Part shown: piece after piece, positions 23,973 through 37,314 of the stretch
Position numbering within the stretch: the stretch's first letter is position 1
How the letters are laid out: each line of letters starts with the position of its first letter
NCBI RefSeq assembly: GCF_002127325.2
Contig: NC_035436.2
Coordinates: 16,341,194-16,405,193, forward strand
From: Helianthus annuus
Taxonomy: Eukaryota > Streptophyta > Magnoliopsida > Asterales > Asteraceae
Direction of reading: 5' to 3'
DNA length: 64,000 bases
Position numbers and translations under genes: made by a program
Notes under the pieces: model-generated
What the model saw: the letters and a program-made list of their open reading frames with translations, nothing else
What the model was told of the DNA's origin: nothing
The model's database searches: none

Positions 23973-25779
23973 TGTAACACCCCGAAAATATAAAACTTTA
24001 TGTTAAAGTTATAAATTATTAATAAACGGGAATTTACTAACTTGGAACCTTTAACCTAGTTAGTTGATAGACTAGAAATAACTCATAAAAGGTTAAAACC
24101 TATTAAATAAAGTGTGGAACAAAGTTGAGGGGCTGGAATTGTCAAAAATTGAAACTAATTAACAATTAGTAACCAAACACTCCAAATTTTGGAGTGTTGG
24201 TCGATCAAGAAAGCAGAAGGGGGCGACACCCCCATTCCAAAACCCTAAACTCACTAAAACATCAAATTGAAGGCTCAAATCTGATCAAAAACAAAATCTA
24301 AACATAAATTAGTGATCCTCATCACGAGAGGATTCCAAGGTATGTAAAAACTTGTGTTAATTCTTTACTTGAAATTCTTATGATATTGTGAAATCTGGAA
24401 ATTTGATGTTGCATGAGTGTTATTTGGTTAATTTAGAATCAATTTGGTGTTTAGAAGTTAAATTCAACCAATTACATGTGAAATCATGACTAAATTCAGA
24501 AAACTCCATGAACACCTTGAAGGTGGGTTGTGGGTTTTACAAGGTGATGATGATTTCTAGGGTTCTTAGAGGTTATTCTAGTAAAAATTGACCTTAGAAG
24601 ATAGTTTCAGGAAAGAGGTGATGTTTACATGGCATGTGATAGCTTAATTGAAGTTAAGTTGGCTAGTTAGCAACTTATAAACATGAAAACAAATGAAATA
24701 GAAATTCTGCCTCCATAATGTTCGTTGAAATGCCTCAAAGAAGGTTTTAAAAGAAAACTGAATTGTAAAGTTTAAACGCATAAATACGAAGTATCACGAA
24801 CGTGCGTTATGTGAGTAAAACATGGAGTTCTAAACATAAAGTGCTTGAACTCTTTAGGAAAAGAAGCCGGGGCATCTAGTGGACAAACCGGTGTGGACGC
24901 TCGTTTGAAGGGCTCGCTTTGAAAGGTATGTAACATGTCTCGTTACATTATGTAAATTTAGATCGTTGTAGTTGTTCATCAAGTTTCTAGTTAAATTGGA
25001 TTGGAGCGAAGGCGTTGTCATATTCGAATACTAGTATGAATGACGAATTTAGCTCGTTGGTAGTTGCCAAGAAGGAAGGAAATTCCGTAGGCAAGCCAAA
25101 CGGGTCAAACAATCAAGTAAACATGATCCATATTCCGAATATGATAAATTGATGTATGTAGTGGCTATAGTATGATGTACTAGAAATATTAGACCTTTAC
25201 TACTTTGATAATGCAGGATGTCGAAACCTGAAAGTTGGAATTTTTGGTTGAAATGCTCAAACCAAACAAAAGCATGAATTCCCAGGTGCTACCGTAAATT
25301 ACGGTGTCACCGTAATTTACGGTAGAGGGTTTTGATTTACGGTGGTTCTCTCCTGTGTTACGGTGTAACCAGGAATTTCCAGCACTCACCGTAATTTACG
25401 GTGGTACCGTAAATTACGGTGGAGCCTGGAACACTTTTATATTCTTATTCTTTTTAATGGGGTGTTAAGCTTTAAAACCTTATCATTCTTAAACATCAAG
25501 AACTAACGATCTAATTGTTGATTCTTAGGTAACTAGAAGTCATGGATGGCGATCAAGCGACAAGATAAATGAACCGAACACTCCACTTCAAAGCTTCCGC
25601 TATGTTAAACTTGTTAAACAGTGTTTCTTTTGTTGTAATCAAAGTCTTAAACAACAATATTACGTTCTACTTTTGTTCTTAGTAGGCTAACTAGTAAAAG
25701 TTTCGAAACTTATGTAAATTTTAATGGCTTTTGGTATAAAATAGATATTAAATTCTAGTATAAAAATAAGGGTGTAACA
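23973..25779 (+). repeat. Family B 5' LTR
   Basis: 1,807 bp, TGTAACACC to GGGTGTAACA. It contains two clusters of paired CCGTAA-N-TTACGG palindromes at 25289-25325 and 25386-25424. No convincing TATA box was singled out. Confidence 0.9.
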
Positions 25780-25782
25780 AGT

Positions 25783-25796
25783 TGGTAATCAGAGCC
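25783..25796 (+). promoter_or_regulatory. Family B primer binding site
   Basis: TGGTAATCAGAGCC lies 3 bp after the LTR. It equals the initiator tRNA-Met site TGGTATCAGAGCC with one inserted A, so pairing would need a bulge. Confidence 0.65.
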
Positions 25797-25927
25797 TCGG
25801 TTGTCAATAAGTGTTCGGTTCAAGCTTGATCGACCATCCGGTAAGAACTAATTTCAGTTAATAAACCTAATATTATGTAAAGAATGAGAAATGAATTCAC
25901 ATGCATGAAATGAGCAAGTAAGCTCAA

Positions 25928-26185
25928 TCAACAGCAAGAACGATCAAATCAAGTTGTGAACTTGATTGAATCAACAGCAAGAACAATCAAATCAAGTTGC
26001 GAACTTGATTGAATCAACAGCAAGAACGATCAAATCAAGTTGTGAACTTGATTGAATCAACAGCAAGAACGATCAAATCAAGTTGTGAACTTGATTGAAT
26101 CAACAGCAAGAACGATCAAATCAAGTTGTGAACTTGATTGAATCAACAGCAAGAATGACTAAATCAAGTTATGAACTTGATAGAA
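25928..26185 (+). repeat. Six 43-bp tandem repeats in the family B leader
   Basis: Units begin at 25928, 25971, 26014, 26057, 26100 and 26143. Each contains TCAACAGCAAGAACGATCAA and the self-complementary TCAAGTT-GTG-AACTTGA. The last unit is more diverged (AAGAATGACTAA). They lie between the PBS and gag. Confidence 0.9.
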
Positions 26186-26254
26186 TCAAACAAGAACAGC
26201 ATGTGTCATAAATGGAATGTTTTAACAATTTGTGTAAACATTTCAGAAACGAAG

Positions 26255-29200
26255 ATGGCTGATAAAGGTAACGATGATGCGGTGCCAAGAGTCACCGAAC
26301 AAGTCAGGGAGGCGATTGCTGAAGAGGTTGGAAAGGCAATCGAAAACAGTATGGCAGGCTTCATCGATAGAATTCATAACACAGTTCTATCAATGGTAGA
26401 AGATAGAATCAAGAAATTAGAAGACGACTCAAAACTTGAAAAGGAAAAACATGGAGGAAGAAAACCTTGTTCATACAAGGAATTCATGGCTTGTAAACCA
26501 CCGGTATACAATGGGGAGGTTGACCCAATAGTGTGCCAAAGATGGCTAAGTGATATCGAAGGGGTATTCGAGAGAACCCATTGTGATGTAAATGACTATG
26601 TGGCCTATGGTACGGGTCAACTAAGAAATCAAGCAAAAGATTGGTGGGATAACAAGAAGAGAGAGATCGGTGCTGAGGCTGTTAAGATCATGACTTGGGA
26701 TGAATTCAAGACGCCATTTCTGAAGCATCATAGCCCCAAAGCGGTTATGAATAAAATCAAGCAAGAATTCATGCAGCTCAGGCACAAAAACGAGACCATA
26801 GACAAGATCACGGCAACGTTTATGGATAAAATGAAGTTTTGTGATGATCTTGTAACAAACGAAGAACAAAGGATATATTATTATCATAACATGTTGAGTG
26901 CCGAGTATAGGGAGTTTATCACCCCTTCCAAATACGAGACCCTTACCGAGATTATAAATGCTGCTCGGGAAAGGGAAATAGAGCTGAAAAAGAGTATCGA
27001 AAGGGGTGAACGGAGGGCACCTGATGTAAATCCCAGCCCTACTAAAAAGGCACGAACAAGTGAGAGCTCAAAGAAGTCTGATACGAAAGGCGGGTCACCG
27101 GGTTGCAAAATTTGCGGGAAGGGCCATAAAGGCGAATGTCATTACAAGGATAAGCCTTGTCCTATATGCAAGAAAACAGGACATATAGCCTTATCATGCC
27201 CGGAGAAGGTAACGGTTTGTTACAATTGTTATCGAACGGGTCATAAGAAAGCAGAGTGCCCGGAGTTGGTTGAAAAGAAGGGTGGGCAGGAACAGAAGGG
27301 TGAAGCCCCTAAAGCAAAGGCAAGATCTTTTCAACTAACCGCCGCAGAAGCCAAGATTGAACCTGACGTGGTCTCAGGTATATTTACTGTAAACTCGATT
27401 CCTGCACGTGTGTTATTTGATACGGGTGCGAATAAATCCTTTGTTTCATATGGATTTATTCGACATCCTTCATTTATTCTAACTAAATTACCTGTGCCCT
27501 TAGAAGTAGAGATAGGTAATAATAAAAGTTTTATTGTTTGCGATGTATGTGAAAATTGCAAACTGAGCATTGACGACGAAGAATATTTGATAAATCTAAT
27601 CCCGATGTCGATGGGAGAATTTCAAGTCGTCGTTGGGATGGATTGGCTATCTCGACACCATGCAAAGGTCGTGTGTTTCCGTAAAGAGATAAAACTGACA
27701 TCTCCGAGCGGGAAACACGTCACTATCTATGGCGAGAAAGGAGGCAATCCCATTGTATGCTCAATGTTGAAAGCACACAAGCTAATGAAGCAAGGATGCA
27801 AAGCATTTATGATATACGCAAATGAACCCGAAAAAGAATCACGAAAGATTGGAGATGTACCGGTAGTACGAGATTATGAAGATGTTTTTCCGGAAGAATT
27901 GCCGGGAATACCACCCGAACGGGAAGTAGAGTTCGGGATCGAATTGATTCCGGGCGCGAAACCCGTAGCAAAAGCCCCGTATCGACTTGCGCCGTCAGAA
28001 TTGCAAGAATTGATGTCCCAAATCCAAGACCTGCTTGACAAGGGATTCATAAGGCCGAGTGTGTCTCCTTGGGGCGCACCGGTATTGTTCGTGAGAAAGA
28101 AAGACGGGAGTATGCGCATGTGTATCGATTACCGGGAGTTAAACAAACTCACGGTAAAGAATCGATACCCGCTCCCGAGAATAGACGATTTATTCGACCA
28201 ACTACAAGGTGCGAATTGGTTTTCCAAAATTGACCTTAGGTCGGGGTATCACCAATTAAGGGTCAAAGAAGAAGATGTGCCGAAGACGGCTTTCCGCACG
28301 AGATACGGACATTACGAATTCCTTGTGATGTCATTCGGGCTAACAAACGCGCCCGCGGCTTTCATGGACCTCATGAACCGGGTTTGTAAACCGATGCTGG
28401 ATAAGTCGGTCATCGTGTTTATCGATGACATATTGGTATATTCGAAAAGTGAAGCTGAACACGCACATCACCTACAAGAAGTGTTAGAAGCCCTTAGACG
28501 AGAGAAGCTATACGCAAAATTCTCTAAATGTGCCTTTTGGTTACGAGAGGTACAATTTCTTGGCCACATTATAAGTGCTGACGGAGTACTGGTGGATCCG
28601 TCAAAGATTGAGGCGGTGTCAAAATGGAATTCCCCAAAGAACCCTTCTGAAATTAGAAGCTTTTTGGGACTTGCGGGATACTATAGGAGATTTATTCAAG
28701 ATTTCTCCAAGATTGCGTCCCCACTAACCAAGCTGACCCGAAAGACAGAAAGATTCATCTGGGGTGTTGAACAAGAGAAAGCGTTTCAAACGTTAAAAGA
28801 AAAGTTAACTCAAGCTCCGGTACTAACACTACCGGACGGGGTTGAAGACATGGAGGTTTATTCGGATGCTTCACTATCGGGACTCGGATGTGTATTGATG
28901 CAACGAGGCAAGGTCATAGCCTATGCCTTGAGGCAATTAAAGATACACGAACAGAAATATCCTACGCACGATCTCGAGTTGGCGGCGGTAGTATTCGCAT
29001 TAAAAATATGGAGGCACTATTTGTACGGAGTAAAGTGCACCATATTCACCGACCACAAGAGTTTAAAATACTTCTTCGATCAGAAGGAGTTAAATATGCG
29101 ACAAAGGCGGTGGCTAGAAACGGTGAAGGATTTTGATTGTGAAATACGTTATCACCCGGGAAAGGCTAATGTAGTGGCCGATGCGCTGAGCCGCAAATCG

Positions 29201-30682
29201 GATTATACCCCAATACGGGTACGATCAATGCAACTGGTTGTGACTTCAAGCTTGCTTGAACAAATTCGAGAAGCACAAGATGAAGCTGTAAAGGCAGAAA
29301 ACTGGAAAAAGGAAAGAATTATCGGCCAAGTTAAGGACCTAGAGGTGGGCAGTCACGGCCTGAAGACTCGCTTTAATAGAATCTGGGTCCCTAACACATG
29401 TGGGGTTAAAAAGCTTCTACTCGATGAAGCTCATAAATCCCGTTATTCCATTCACCCGGGAGCGACCAAGATGTATCATGACTTGAAGCAAAACTATTGG
29501 TGGCCCGGAATGAAGCGGGACACGGTGAAGTACGTGGAGAAATGTTTGACGTGCCTACAAGTCAAGGCTGAACACCAAAAACCATATGGTAAACTTCAAC
29601 CGTTAGAAATCCCGGTTTGGAAATGGGAGCAAATTACGATGGACCTATTGACCAAACTACCCAAAACAAGTCGTGGCTTTGATGCTATTTGGGTAGTCGT
29701 GGATAGGTTAACTAAGAGTGCTCACTTTATTCCGATTCGCGAGACTTATACGTCTGAGAAAATGTCTGAGGTTTACACCAATGAAATCATAGCAAGGCAT
29801 GGGGTACCGATATACATTGTGTCAGATAGAGATACTCGATTTACTTCGAAATTCTGGCGTGAATTCCAAGAACAGATGGGGACTAAATTGTTTCTTAGCA
29901 CTGCTTACCATCCACAAACGGATGGGCAGAGCGAAAGAACAATACAAACATTAGGTGATATGCTGCGGGCTTGCATTATTGACTTTGGGGGTAGTTGGGA
30001 TGTCCATTTACCCTTAGTCGAATTCGCATATAACAATAGCTATCACGCGAGCATTAAAATGGCCCCGTATGAGCTATTATATGGCAGAAAGTGTCGGACT
30101 CCGGTATGTTGGGGAGAAGTGGGTCCGCGGGGGCTAGCGCCAACCGATATAATCCGAGCTACAAACGCGAAAATTGATATAGTTCGGGCACACTTGAAAG
30201 CGGCTCAAGACCGGCAAAAGGCATACGCAGATAAAAGAAAAAGGCCAATTGAGTTTCAGGTTGGCGATATGGTCATGCTAAAGGTTTCCCCATGGAAGGG
30301 TATCATTAGATTCAGAAAAAGGGGAAAGTTAAGCCCGAGATTTATTGGGCCATTTAGAATCACTGAACGGGTCGGTAAAGTGGCTTATCGACTTGAATTA
30401 CCTGAAGAGTTGAGTGGAATTCATAGTACATTCCACGTATCACATCTTCGAAAATGTTTGGCCGACGAAACTGCTCATGTCCACTACGATGACATCGAGG
30501 TGGATAACAGCCTCAACTATGCGGTAAAACCAATTGCGATTTTAGATCGTAAGGAGAAAAGTTTGAGGAACAAGGTATTAAGTCAAGTCAAAGTCAAATG
30601 GGAGCACAGAAAAGGGTCAGACACCTCATGGGAGTCCGAGGAAGAAATGCGGCGACTCCACCCTACATTATTTGGTATGTAA
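26255..30682 (+). CDS. Family B gag-pol polyprotein
   Basis: One uninterrupted frame. The first in-frame ATG is 26171, but 26255 ([13 protein letters not shown]) is the likelier gag start because the upstream part overlaps the 43-bp repeat array; this gives 1,475 aa. In order by nucleotide position: Gag core ([10 protein letters not shown], about 26640), zinc knuckles ([40 protein letters not shown], about 27105-27260), protease [11 protein letters not shown] (27410), RT with FIDDIL (28418), RNase H ([10 protein letters not shown], 28862), integrase zinc finger H-H-C-C ([19 protein letters not shown], 29450-29570), DDE core ([25 protein letters not shown], 29640-29940) and a C-terminal chromodomain-like segment ([18 protein letters not shown]). 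All catalytic motifs are present. The replication cycle is cytoplasmic reverse transcription followed by nuclear integration, known for the family. Confidence 0.95.
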   Translation: MADKGNDDAVPRVTEQVREAIAEEVGKAIENSMAGFIDRIHNTVLSMVEDRIKKLEDDSKLEKEKHGGRKPCSYKEFMACKPPVYNGEVDPIVCQRWLSDIEGVFERTHCDVNDYVAYGTGQLRNQAKDWWDNKKREIGAEAVKIMTWDEFKTPFLKHHSPKAVMNKIKQEFMQLRHKNETIDKITATFMDKMKFCDDLVTNEEQRIYYYHNMLSAEYREFITPSKYETLTEIINAAREREIELKKSIERGERRAPDVNPSPTKKARTSESSKKSDTKGGSPGCKICGKGHKGECHYKDKPCPICKKTGHIALSCPEKVTVCYNCYRTGHKKAECPELVEKKGGQEQKGEAPKAKARSFQLTAAEAKIEPDVVSGIFTVNSIPARVLFDTGANKSFVSYGFIRHPSFILTKLPVPLEVEIGNNKSFIVCDVCENCKLSIDDEEYLINLIPMSMGEFQVVVGMDWLSRHHAKVVCFRKEIKLTSPSGKHVTIYGEKGGNPIVCSMLKAHKLMKQGCKAFMIYANEPEKESRKIGDVPVVRDYEDVFPEELPGIPPEREVEFGIELIPGAKPVAKAPYRLAPSELQELMSQIQDLLDKGFIRPSVSPWGAPVLFVRKKDGSMRMCIDYRELNKLTVKNRYPLPRIDDLFDQLQGANWFSKIDLRSGYHQLRVKEEDVPKTAFRTRYGHYEFLVMSFGLTNAPAAFMDLMNRVCKPMLDKSVIVFIDDILVYSKSEAEHAHHLQEVLEALRREKLYAKFSKCAFWLREVQFLGHIISADGVLVDPSKIEAVSKWNSPKNPSEIRSFLGLAGYYRRFIQDFSKIASPLTKLTRKTERFIWGVEQEKAFQTLKEKLTQAPVLTLPDGVEDMEVYSDASLSGLGCVLMQRGKVIAYALRQLKIHEQKYPTHDLELAAVVFALKIWRHYLYGVKCTIFTDHKSLKYFFDQKELNMRQRRWLETVKDFDCEIRYHPGKANVVADALSRKSDYTPIRVRSMQLVVTSSLLEQIREAQDEAVKAENWKKERIIGQVKDLEVGSHGLKTRFNRIWVPNTCGVKKLLLDEAHKSRYSIHPGATKMYHDLKQNYWWPGMKRDTVKYVEKCLTCLQVKAEHQKPYGKLQPLEIPVWKWEQITMDLLTKLPKTSRGFDAIWVVVDRLTKSAHFIPIRETYTSEKMSEVYTNEIIARHGVPIYIVSDRDTRFTSKFWREFQEQMGTKLFLSTAYHPQTDGQSERTIQTLGDMLRACIIDFGGSWDVHLPLVEFAYNNSYHASIKMAPYELLYGRKCRTPVCWGEVGPRGLAPTDIIRATNAKIDIVRAHLKAAQDRQKAYADKRKRPIEFQVGDMVMLKVSPWKGIIRFRKRGKLSPRFIGPFRITERVGKVAYRLELPEELSGIHSTFHVSHLRKCLADETAHVHYDDIEVDNSLNYAVKPIAILDRKEKSLRNKVLSQVKVKWEHRKGSDTSWESEEEMRRLHPTLFGM

Positions 30683-30708
30683 TTCGGTTTCGGGGACGAA
30701 ACCCCTTT

Positions 30709-30723
30709 TAAGGGGGGTGGACT
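30709..30723 (+). promoter_or_regulatory. Family B polypurine tract
   Basis: A purine-rich run, AAGGGGGGTGGACT, immediately precedes TGTAACACC of the 3' LTR, the expected plus-strand primer. Confidence 0.8.
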
Positions 30724-32530
30724 TGTAACACCCCGAAAATATAAAACTTTATGTTAAAGTTATAAATTATTAATAAACGGGAATTTACTAACTAGGAACC
30801 TTTAACCTAGTTAGTTGATAGACTAGAAATAACTCATAAAAGGTTAAAACCTATTAAATAAAGTGTGGAACAAAGTTGAGGGGCTGGAATTGTCAAAAAT
30901 TGAAACTAATTAACAATTAGTAACCAAACACTCCAAATTTTGGAGTGTTGGTCGATCAAGAAAGCAGAAGGGGGCGACACCCCCATTCCAAAACCCTAAA
31001 CTCACTAAAACATCAAATTGAAGGCTCAAATCTGATCAAAAACAAAATCTAAACATAAATTAGTGATCCTCATCACGAGAGGATTCCAAGGTATGTAAAA
31101 ACTTGTGTTAATTCTTTACTTGAAATTCTTATGATATTGTGAAATCTGGAAATTTGATGTTGCATGAGTGTTATTTGGTTAATTTAGAATCAATTTGGTG
31201 TTTAGAAGTTAAATTCAACCAATTACATGTGAAATCATGACTAAATTCAGAAAACTCCATGAACACCTTGAAGGTGGGTTGTGGGTTTTACAAGGTGATG
31301 ATGATTTCTAGGGTTCTTAGAGGTTATTCTAGTAAAAATTGACCTTAGAAGATAGTTTCAGGAAAGAGGTGATGTTTACATGGCATGTGATAGCTTAATT
31401 GAAGTTAAGTTGGCTAGTTAGCAACTTATAAACATGAAAACAAATGAAATAGAAATTCTGCCTCCATAATGTTCGTTGAAATGCCTCAAAGAAGGTTTTA
31501 AAAGAAAACTGAATTGTAAAGTTTAAACGCATAAATACGAAGTATCACGAACGTGCGTTATGTGAGTAAAACATGGAGTTCTAAACATAAAGTGCTTGAA
31601 CTCTTTAGGAAAAGAAGCCGGGGCATCTAGTGGACAAACCGGTGTGGACGCTCGTTTGAAGGGCTCGCTTTGAAAGGTATGTAACATGTCTCGTTACATT
31701 ATGTAAATTTAGATCGTTGTAGTTGTTCATCAAGTTTCTAGTTAAATTGGATTGGAGCGAAGGCGTTGTCATATTCGAATACTAGTATGAATGACGAATT
31801 TAGCTCGTTGGTAGTTGCCAAGAAGGAAGGAAATTCCGTAGGCAAGCCAAACGGGTCAAACAATCAAGTAAACATGATCCATATTCCGAATATGATAAAT
31901 TGATGTATGTAGTGGCTATAGTATGATGTACTAGAAATATTAGACCTTTACTACTTTGATAATGCAGGATGTCGAAACCTGAAAGTTGGAATTTTTGGTT
32001 GAAATGCTCAAACCAAACAAAAGCATGAATTCCCAGGTGCTACCGTAAATTACGGTGTCACCGTAATTTACGGTAGAGGGTTTTGATTTACGGTGGTTCT
32101 CTCCTGTGTTACGGTGTAACCAGGAATTTCCAGCACTCACCGTAATTTACGGTGGTACCGTAAATTACGGTGGAGCCTGGAACACTTTTATATTCTTATT
32201 CTTTTTAATGGGGTGTTAAGCTTTAAAACCTTATCATTCTTAAACATCAAGAACTAACGATCTAATTGTTGATTCTTAGGTAACTAGAAGTCATGGATGG
32301 CGATCAAGCGACAAGATAAATGAACCGAACACTCCACTTCAAAGCTTCCGCTATGTTAAACTTGTTAAACAGTGTTTCTTTTGTTGTAATCAAAGTCTTA
32401 AACAACAATATTACGTTCTACTTTTGTTCTTAGTAGGCTAACTAGTAAAAGTTTCGAAACTTATGTAAATTTTAATGGCTTTTGGTATAAAATAGATATT
32501 AAATTCTAGTATAAAAATAAGGGTGTAACA
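30724..32530 (+). repeat. Family B 3' LTR
   Basis: 1,807 bp, the same length as the 5' LTR and almost identical to it. Followed by CTGTG and the resumed family A pol. Confidence 0.95.
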
Positions 32531-32535
32531 CTGTG

Positions 32536-33924
32536 TCAGAAGCTAACTATCCCAACGACAAGCTAGGGGTAACTGAAGAGCAGTTATCCTATGGCAAAGA
32601 CGGAATTCTGAGATTGAATGGAAGGATATGGGTTCCTGTTTATGGAGGTCTTCGTGACGTTATCCTCCAGGAAGCCCACAGTTCCCGATATTCCGTTCAT
32701 CCTGGTGCTGATAAGATGTACCAAGACTTGAAGGCGAATTTCTGGTGGATAGGCTTGAAGAAGTCTATAGCCACCTATGTAGCAAAGTGCTTGACTTGTG
32801 CGCAAGTAAAAGCTGAACATCAAAAACCGTCAGACTTGCTACAACAGCCTGAACTTCCTGAATGGAAGTGGGAGACGGTAACGATGGATTTCATCACCAA
32901 GTTACCAAAGAAAAAGAAGGGAAACGATACAGTATTGGTGATAGTTGATAGACTGACCAAGTCAGCACATTTCCTACCCATAAATGAGACTCATAGCTCC
33001 GATATATTAGCCCAGTTGTTTGTAGACAAGATTGTAGCCCTTCATGGAGTGCCTGTGTCTATCATCTCTGATAGAGATACCAGGTACACATCACACTTCT
33101 GGAGAAGCTTCCAACAATCTTTGGGTTCACGTTTAAATTTCAGTACGGCTTACCACCCTCAGACAGATGGACAGAGTGAGCGTACGATCCAAACGTTAGA
33201 AGACATGCTTCGTGCATGTGCAATCGACCTAGGTGGCAGTTGGGATAACCACCTACCCTTGGTCGAATTCTCCTATAACAACAGCTACCATACAAGCATT
33301 AAGGCTGCACCTTTTGAAGCTCTATATGGTAGGAAGTGTAGGACGCCCGTTTGTTGAGCAGAAGTAGGAGATGTCCAAATGACAGGACCTGATATAATTT
33401 TTGAAACCATGGACAAGATTGTCCAAATTCGCGATCGATTGAAAGCTGCCCGAGACAGGCAGAAGAGCTACGCAGATTTGAAGCGTAAGCCTTTCAATTT
33501 CGAAGTAGGCAACAAGGTTTTGCTTAAGGTATCACCCTGGAAAGGGGTGATGCGATTCGTTAAGAAAGGCAAATTAAGCCCGAGATATATTGGACCTTTC
33601 GAGGTAATCTAACGTGTCGGATCGGTTGCCTACAAATTAAACTTACCGGAAGAGCTCAGTGGTATCCACAATGTGTTCCACATCTGTAACCTGAAGAAGT
33701 GTTTCGCTGACAAATCACTGGTTATACCGCATACAGATGTACACATCGACGAGAGCTTAAAATTCATTGAGAAACCTGTGTCGATCGAAGATCGACAGGT
33801 CAAGAAACTTCGCAGGAAGTACATACCGATTGTGAAGGTGAAATGGGATGCCCGTAAAGGTCCCGAGTACACGTGGGAGGTAGAGTCCACGATGAAGGAG
33901 AAGTACCCTCATCTATTCCAATAA
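32536..33924 (+). pseudogene. Family A pol, unit 1, 3' part (integrase, chromodomain-like end)
   Basis: Continues the frame cut at 23972. It has an integrase zinc finger ([19 protein letters not shown]), DDE core ([31 protein letters not shown]) and a C-terminal GPFEVI segment, with a chromodomain-like tail (YTWEVESTMKEKYPHLF). In-frame stops are TGA at 33355 (after GRKCRTPVC) and TAA at 33610 (after GPFEVI), both shared with units 2 and 3. The frame ends at 33924 and a polypurine tract follows. Confidence 0.9.
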
Positions 33925-33947
33925 ATCTCGAGGTCGAGATTTCTTTT

Positions 33948-33960
33948 AAGGGGGTGAGGA
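33948..33960 (+). promoter_or_regulatory. Family A polypurine tract, unit 1
   Basis: AAGGGGGTGAGGA abuts TGTAACACC of LTR2. Identical tracts are at 44244-44256 and 54540-54552. Confidence 0.8.
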
Positions 33961-36900
33961 TGTAACACCTCGAAATTTTTGCGTCCAATAATGTATTGAC
34001 ACGTGTCTTGAGTTCACACGTGGCGTTAAATACTGAATAAAGGACTAAAGTTGACAAACATTGAAAGTATGTAAATTCGAGGGTTAAAATGTCAACAAGG
34101 GATAAATACACTGTACAGTAACCCTGAATAATGCTCGTACCTTTAAACGGATAAATCATGGATCGTACGGAACGAAATGCAGAAGAAAGTGAGAGATTAC
34201 AAACTACAGGGGTTAATTGTGTCAACATGTTTAAGTTATACCTTTGAGTGACCCTTTAACATACCCGAGGCTTTGTAACAGTAAATTACGCTCACTAGAA
34301 TATACGATATAAATTTCGCGAAGTTCCATTTTAAAACAAGAAAGTTATGATCAATTTCGTATGCGAGGGGTTAGAAGCGTTAACAATGAAAGTTAGGGCT
34401 TTTCGGATAGTAATTAAACTAACCGGGGACTTAACGATGCGGGTAAAAGTCGCGAGGCCCTTATTCGTAAATAAACAAGGCCCAAAACGCAAAGTTACCC
34501 CTTCGGAACCGAAAGGCCAGGGTAATAATGGCAAAAGATTTGAAAATCTTGAAAATCAAGTCTCAGGCGACCCGCGTTAGAGAAACAAGGAAGCTCACGC
34601 GGGCCGCGAGCCATGTATAGATTCGGTTACTGACAAGGGGATTCAGGCGACCCGCGTAAGGGTAGCCTGATCCTCCACGCGGGCCGCGTCAAGGCCCCAG
34701 ATGCAGAAAACATGCACAGTTCACTGTTTGCTATTCTAACCGACCTTGGATGCAATTATGGCAGCATGGGCACCCCCTACACGTCCCCTAACACTCAGGG
34801 ACAGTTGTTGAACATCCATGATCAATTATAGGCCTTGTTGTAATGATCTAATGCTCCAAAGTTCACTATAAAAGGCCATGTAGTGCACACATTGTAACCA
34901 CACCTCAAACCTGCTTTCTTGATCACTTCTGGAGTTCAAGAACACTCTTCTATCATCTCTGGTCGTGCACCAAGCTTCTGTAAGTATGCCTAACCCTTTG
35001 TGGTTTAGCTTTTACATAGTTTTAGCTTAAAAGTCAATCCGTCGTAATTAACGATTGACTTTACGATAAATCACGAATGGTCCAGTGGTTTGTCGAATCA
35101 AAGGTAGTTATATGTTGATAATCATGTGGGCTTTAAACCCCTAAAAGGGCACCCTCTGATTCCCACTCTAACTAGTCCGATTGTCGAGTCAAACTTGCTT
35201 AGAAAAAGTCAACAGAATGCTATTTTGCGATTTTATGCATAATCAGTAATGAATATGGCATGTAACCTGTTTTAACACTCATATAACATGATAATAAGTA
35301 TATTAACTAGTCTAAGCTTGTTTGATCTGACCATTTACTGTTTTGACCCGGTTCGGAACCGAAAGTCGCAAAACTTTGACTTTTGCTTTGACTTCAGTTC
35401 TGACCCGTTATGGTATGATTTAGATATGCCTTAGGACTCTCTTAGGACCAGGTTACATGATGGTATAATCCTCTGTGACCGGTTCGTTGTTTGTCCGAGT
35501 CTTTAGCACATTTCCGTTAAATGCTTAAAAGTTGACCGTAACGCCCTTTTCACTTTAAAACGAGAATTTTGAATATGTGAAAGGACAATAACCTTAGTTA
35601 ATGATTTCTAAGCATGTCCCTAAAATTTCACGTCAATCCGAGGTCTAGAATAGGAGTTATGCTAAATAGCGCAATTACGGAAACTTTAGTAATTAAACGG
35701 CGCATTTAGCATAAAGCCTATCTAAACCCAAATTTCGACACCAAACCTTTTACACACTGATGTAAAATAATATTTTGGAATTTTTAAAGATTTTTAATTA
35801 TTTTTAGCCTGCTCATAACCTGCGGTTATGGCGTCGGTTCGGTAAATACCGAATATACCCTTTTTGGACATAACTTGGGTTCTACAAGGTGTTTTGACCC
35901 GATTCCAGTTGCTACTGATTTTAAATAATAAATAGAGTATTTTGGACTTTATAAACTGTTTGGAAAACTCAGATTTCCTGTAGAACTCAGAAACCTCTTT
36001 TATAATCTTTAAAAATGACCGAAATACCCCTACGGGGCATATAATGGATGTAAACTCGTTACGGGCATTATGGAAGGTATCCTACTGATACCACAACCTC
36101 TTTAAAGCACATTGACTTAGGAAACCTGTGTAGGACTCTTACGGTTACCCGTTACGCCTTATGCGCGCACGGTTCGGGTTATGTAACTAGTTTACATAAA
36201 TTAGCCGAAACGGGTCAAACCTTATCGTTTTCACCTCAAAATCCAGAGTGTGGTTATATTACCCATATGGAACAAGTCTTCAAACTTGTTGGGTCCAAAC
36301 CACATTCCATTCCCGGTTTTCGCCTTTCACGCGATTAAGCCGTAATTATCCTTTGAAACCAACCGGTCTAGCTAAGGCTACATTAAAGACCCGTTAGGAT
36401 TCTAATAGGTTGTTATAAACCTTCGTTCCAGAATAGGAGACCAGTAAAAGATACTTGCATCTATTTGATTGAGGATATTACTTGCAAAGGTAAATACTTT
36501 TAACTTATTTTCCGTTATACGGGCTTGGGTTACGGTATCTAAAATACCGCTTGGTCGGGCAATTGACCCCAACTCATTAGTAGTCGGGTGATTTCAATAT
36601 GACCCGTTTAAAAATTGGTTTTGTTGGCTTTACGCCTTTGGGATCTTAATGACCATGTCCCTGATATCCTTGGCATCATTTTACAAAATGGCCACGAACC
36701 CGACACACGGGTGTAGGCGTACACCCGTAATGTGTCTATATTATTAAAGGTATAACCGTTGGTTTTCCCGCCACGGCTTTATGCTTTGTGGCGTGTCTAT
36801 TAATCTTTACCCCGGCACGACCCGGGCGACCGAACGCATAGTAAACATGTAATTCTTTTACAAGATTTAATTATAAATTATCCCAAGTTATAAAGAGTTT

Positions 36901-37297
36901 GTGCCATGTGCATTCAAATCAATTTTATTAAACATTTTACAAAAGTGTCGGTTGAATGTATTTACCAGTGTAAACTGACGTATTTTCCCAAAAAGATTAA
37001 ATGCAGGTACTAAGCGTAATAGGCTGGATATTTCTCCTTAGCATCAATAAAGAGTCTCGCAAGCCTGAGATGCCTATGTCTGTTGAACAATATTTACATT
37101 TTTATTTTGATCCCCTGTGGATTATATTTCGACGATTGTGATACTTGGATATTACATTCAATAGTTGAAATATATTTATCTTTATGCTTCCGCTGTGCAT
37201 TTATATATTGTGTGGTTTGACTATATTGTTGCCAACTACGTCACGGTAATCCCCCACCGGGCCCACCGGTGATACACGTGGAAACCGGGGTGTGACA
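33961..37297 (+). repeat. Family A LTR2 (3,337 bp)
   Basis: Complete LTR shared by units 1 and 2, TGTAACACC to GGTGTGACA. TATA box at 34867-34874. No target duplication on either side: a polypurine tract precedes it and a PBS follows, so it serves as 3' LTR of one unit and 5' LTR of the next. Confidence 0.95.
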
Positions 37298-37300
37298 GGT

Positions 37301-37314
37301 TGGTATCAGAGCCA
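37301..37314 (+). promoter_or_regulatory. Primer binding site, unit 2
   Basis: TGGTATCAGAGCCA, 3 bp after LTR2. Confidence 0.85.

Larger units (their letters stand above)
23973..32530 (+). mobile_element. Family B: intact young Tekay-like Ty3/gypsy retrotransposon
   Basis: 8,558 bp, flanked by CTGTG at 23968-23972 and 32531-32535. The two 1,807-bp LTRs begin TGTAACACCCCG and end GGGTGTAACA. It has a PBS, a gag-pol ORF without interruption, and a polypurine tract before the 3' LTR. By eye I saw one LTR difference (T versus A near 24042 and 30793), so the insertion is very recent. It is the only retroelement here with all parts for autonomy. Confidence 0.95.

Noticed and set aside
25928..26185. 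CRISPR-like regular repeats
   Set aside because: The 43-bp units are directly adjacent with no unique spacers, and they lie in a retrotransposon leader in a plant genome.
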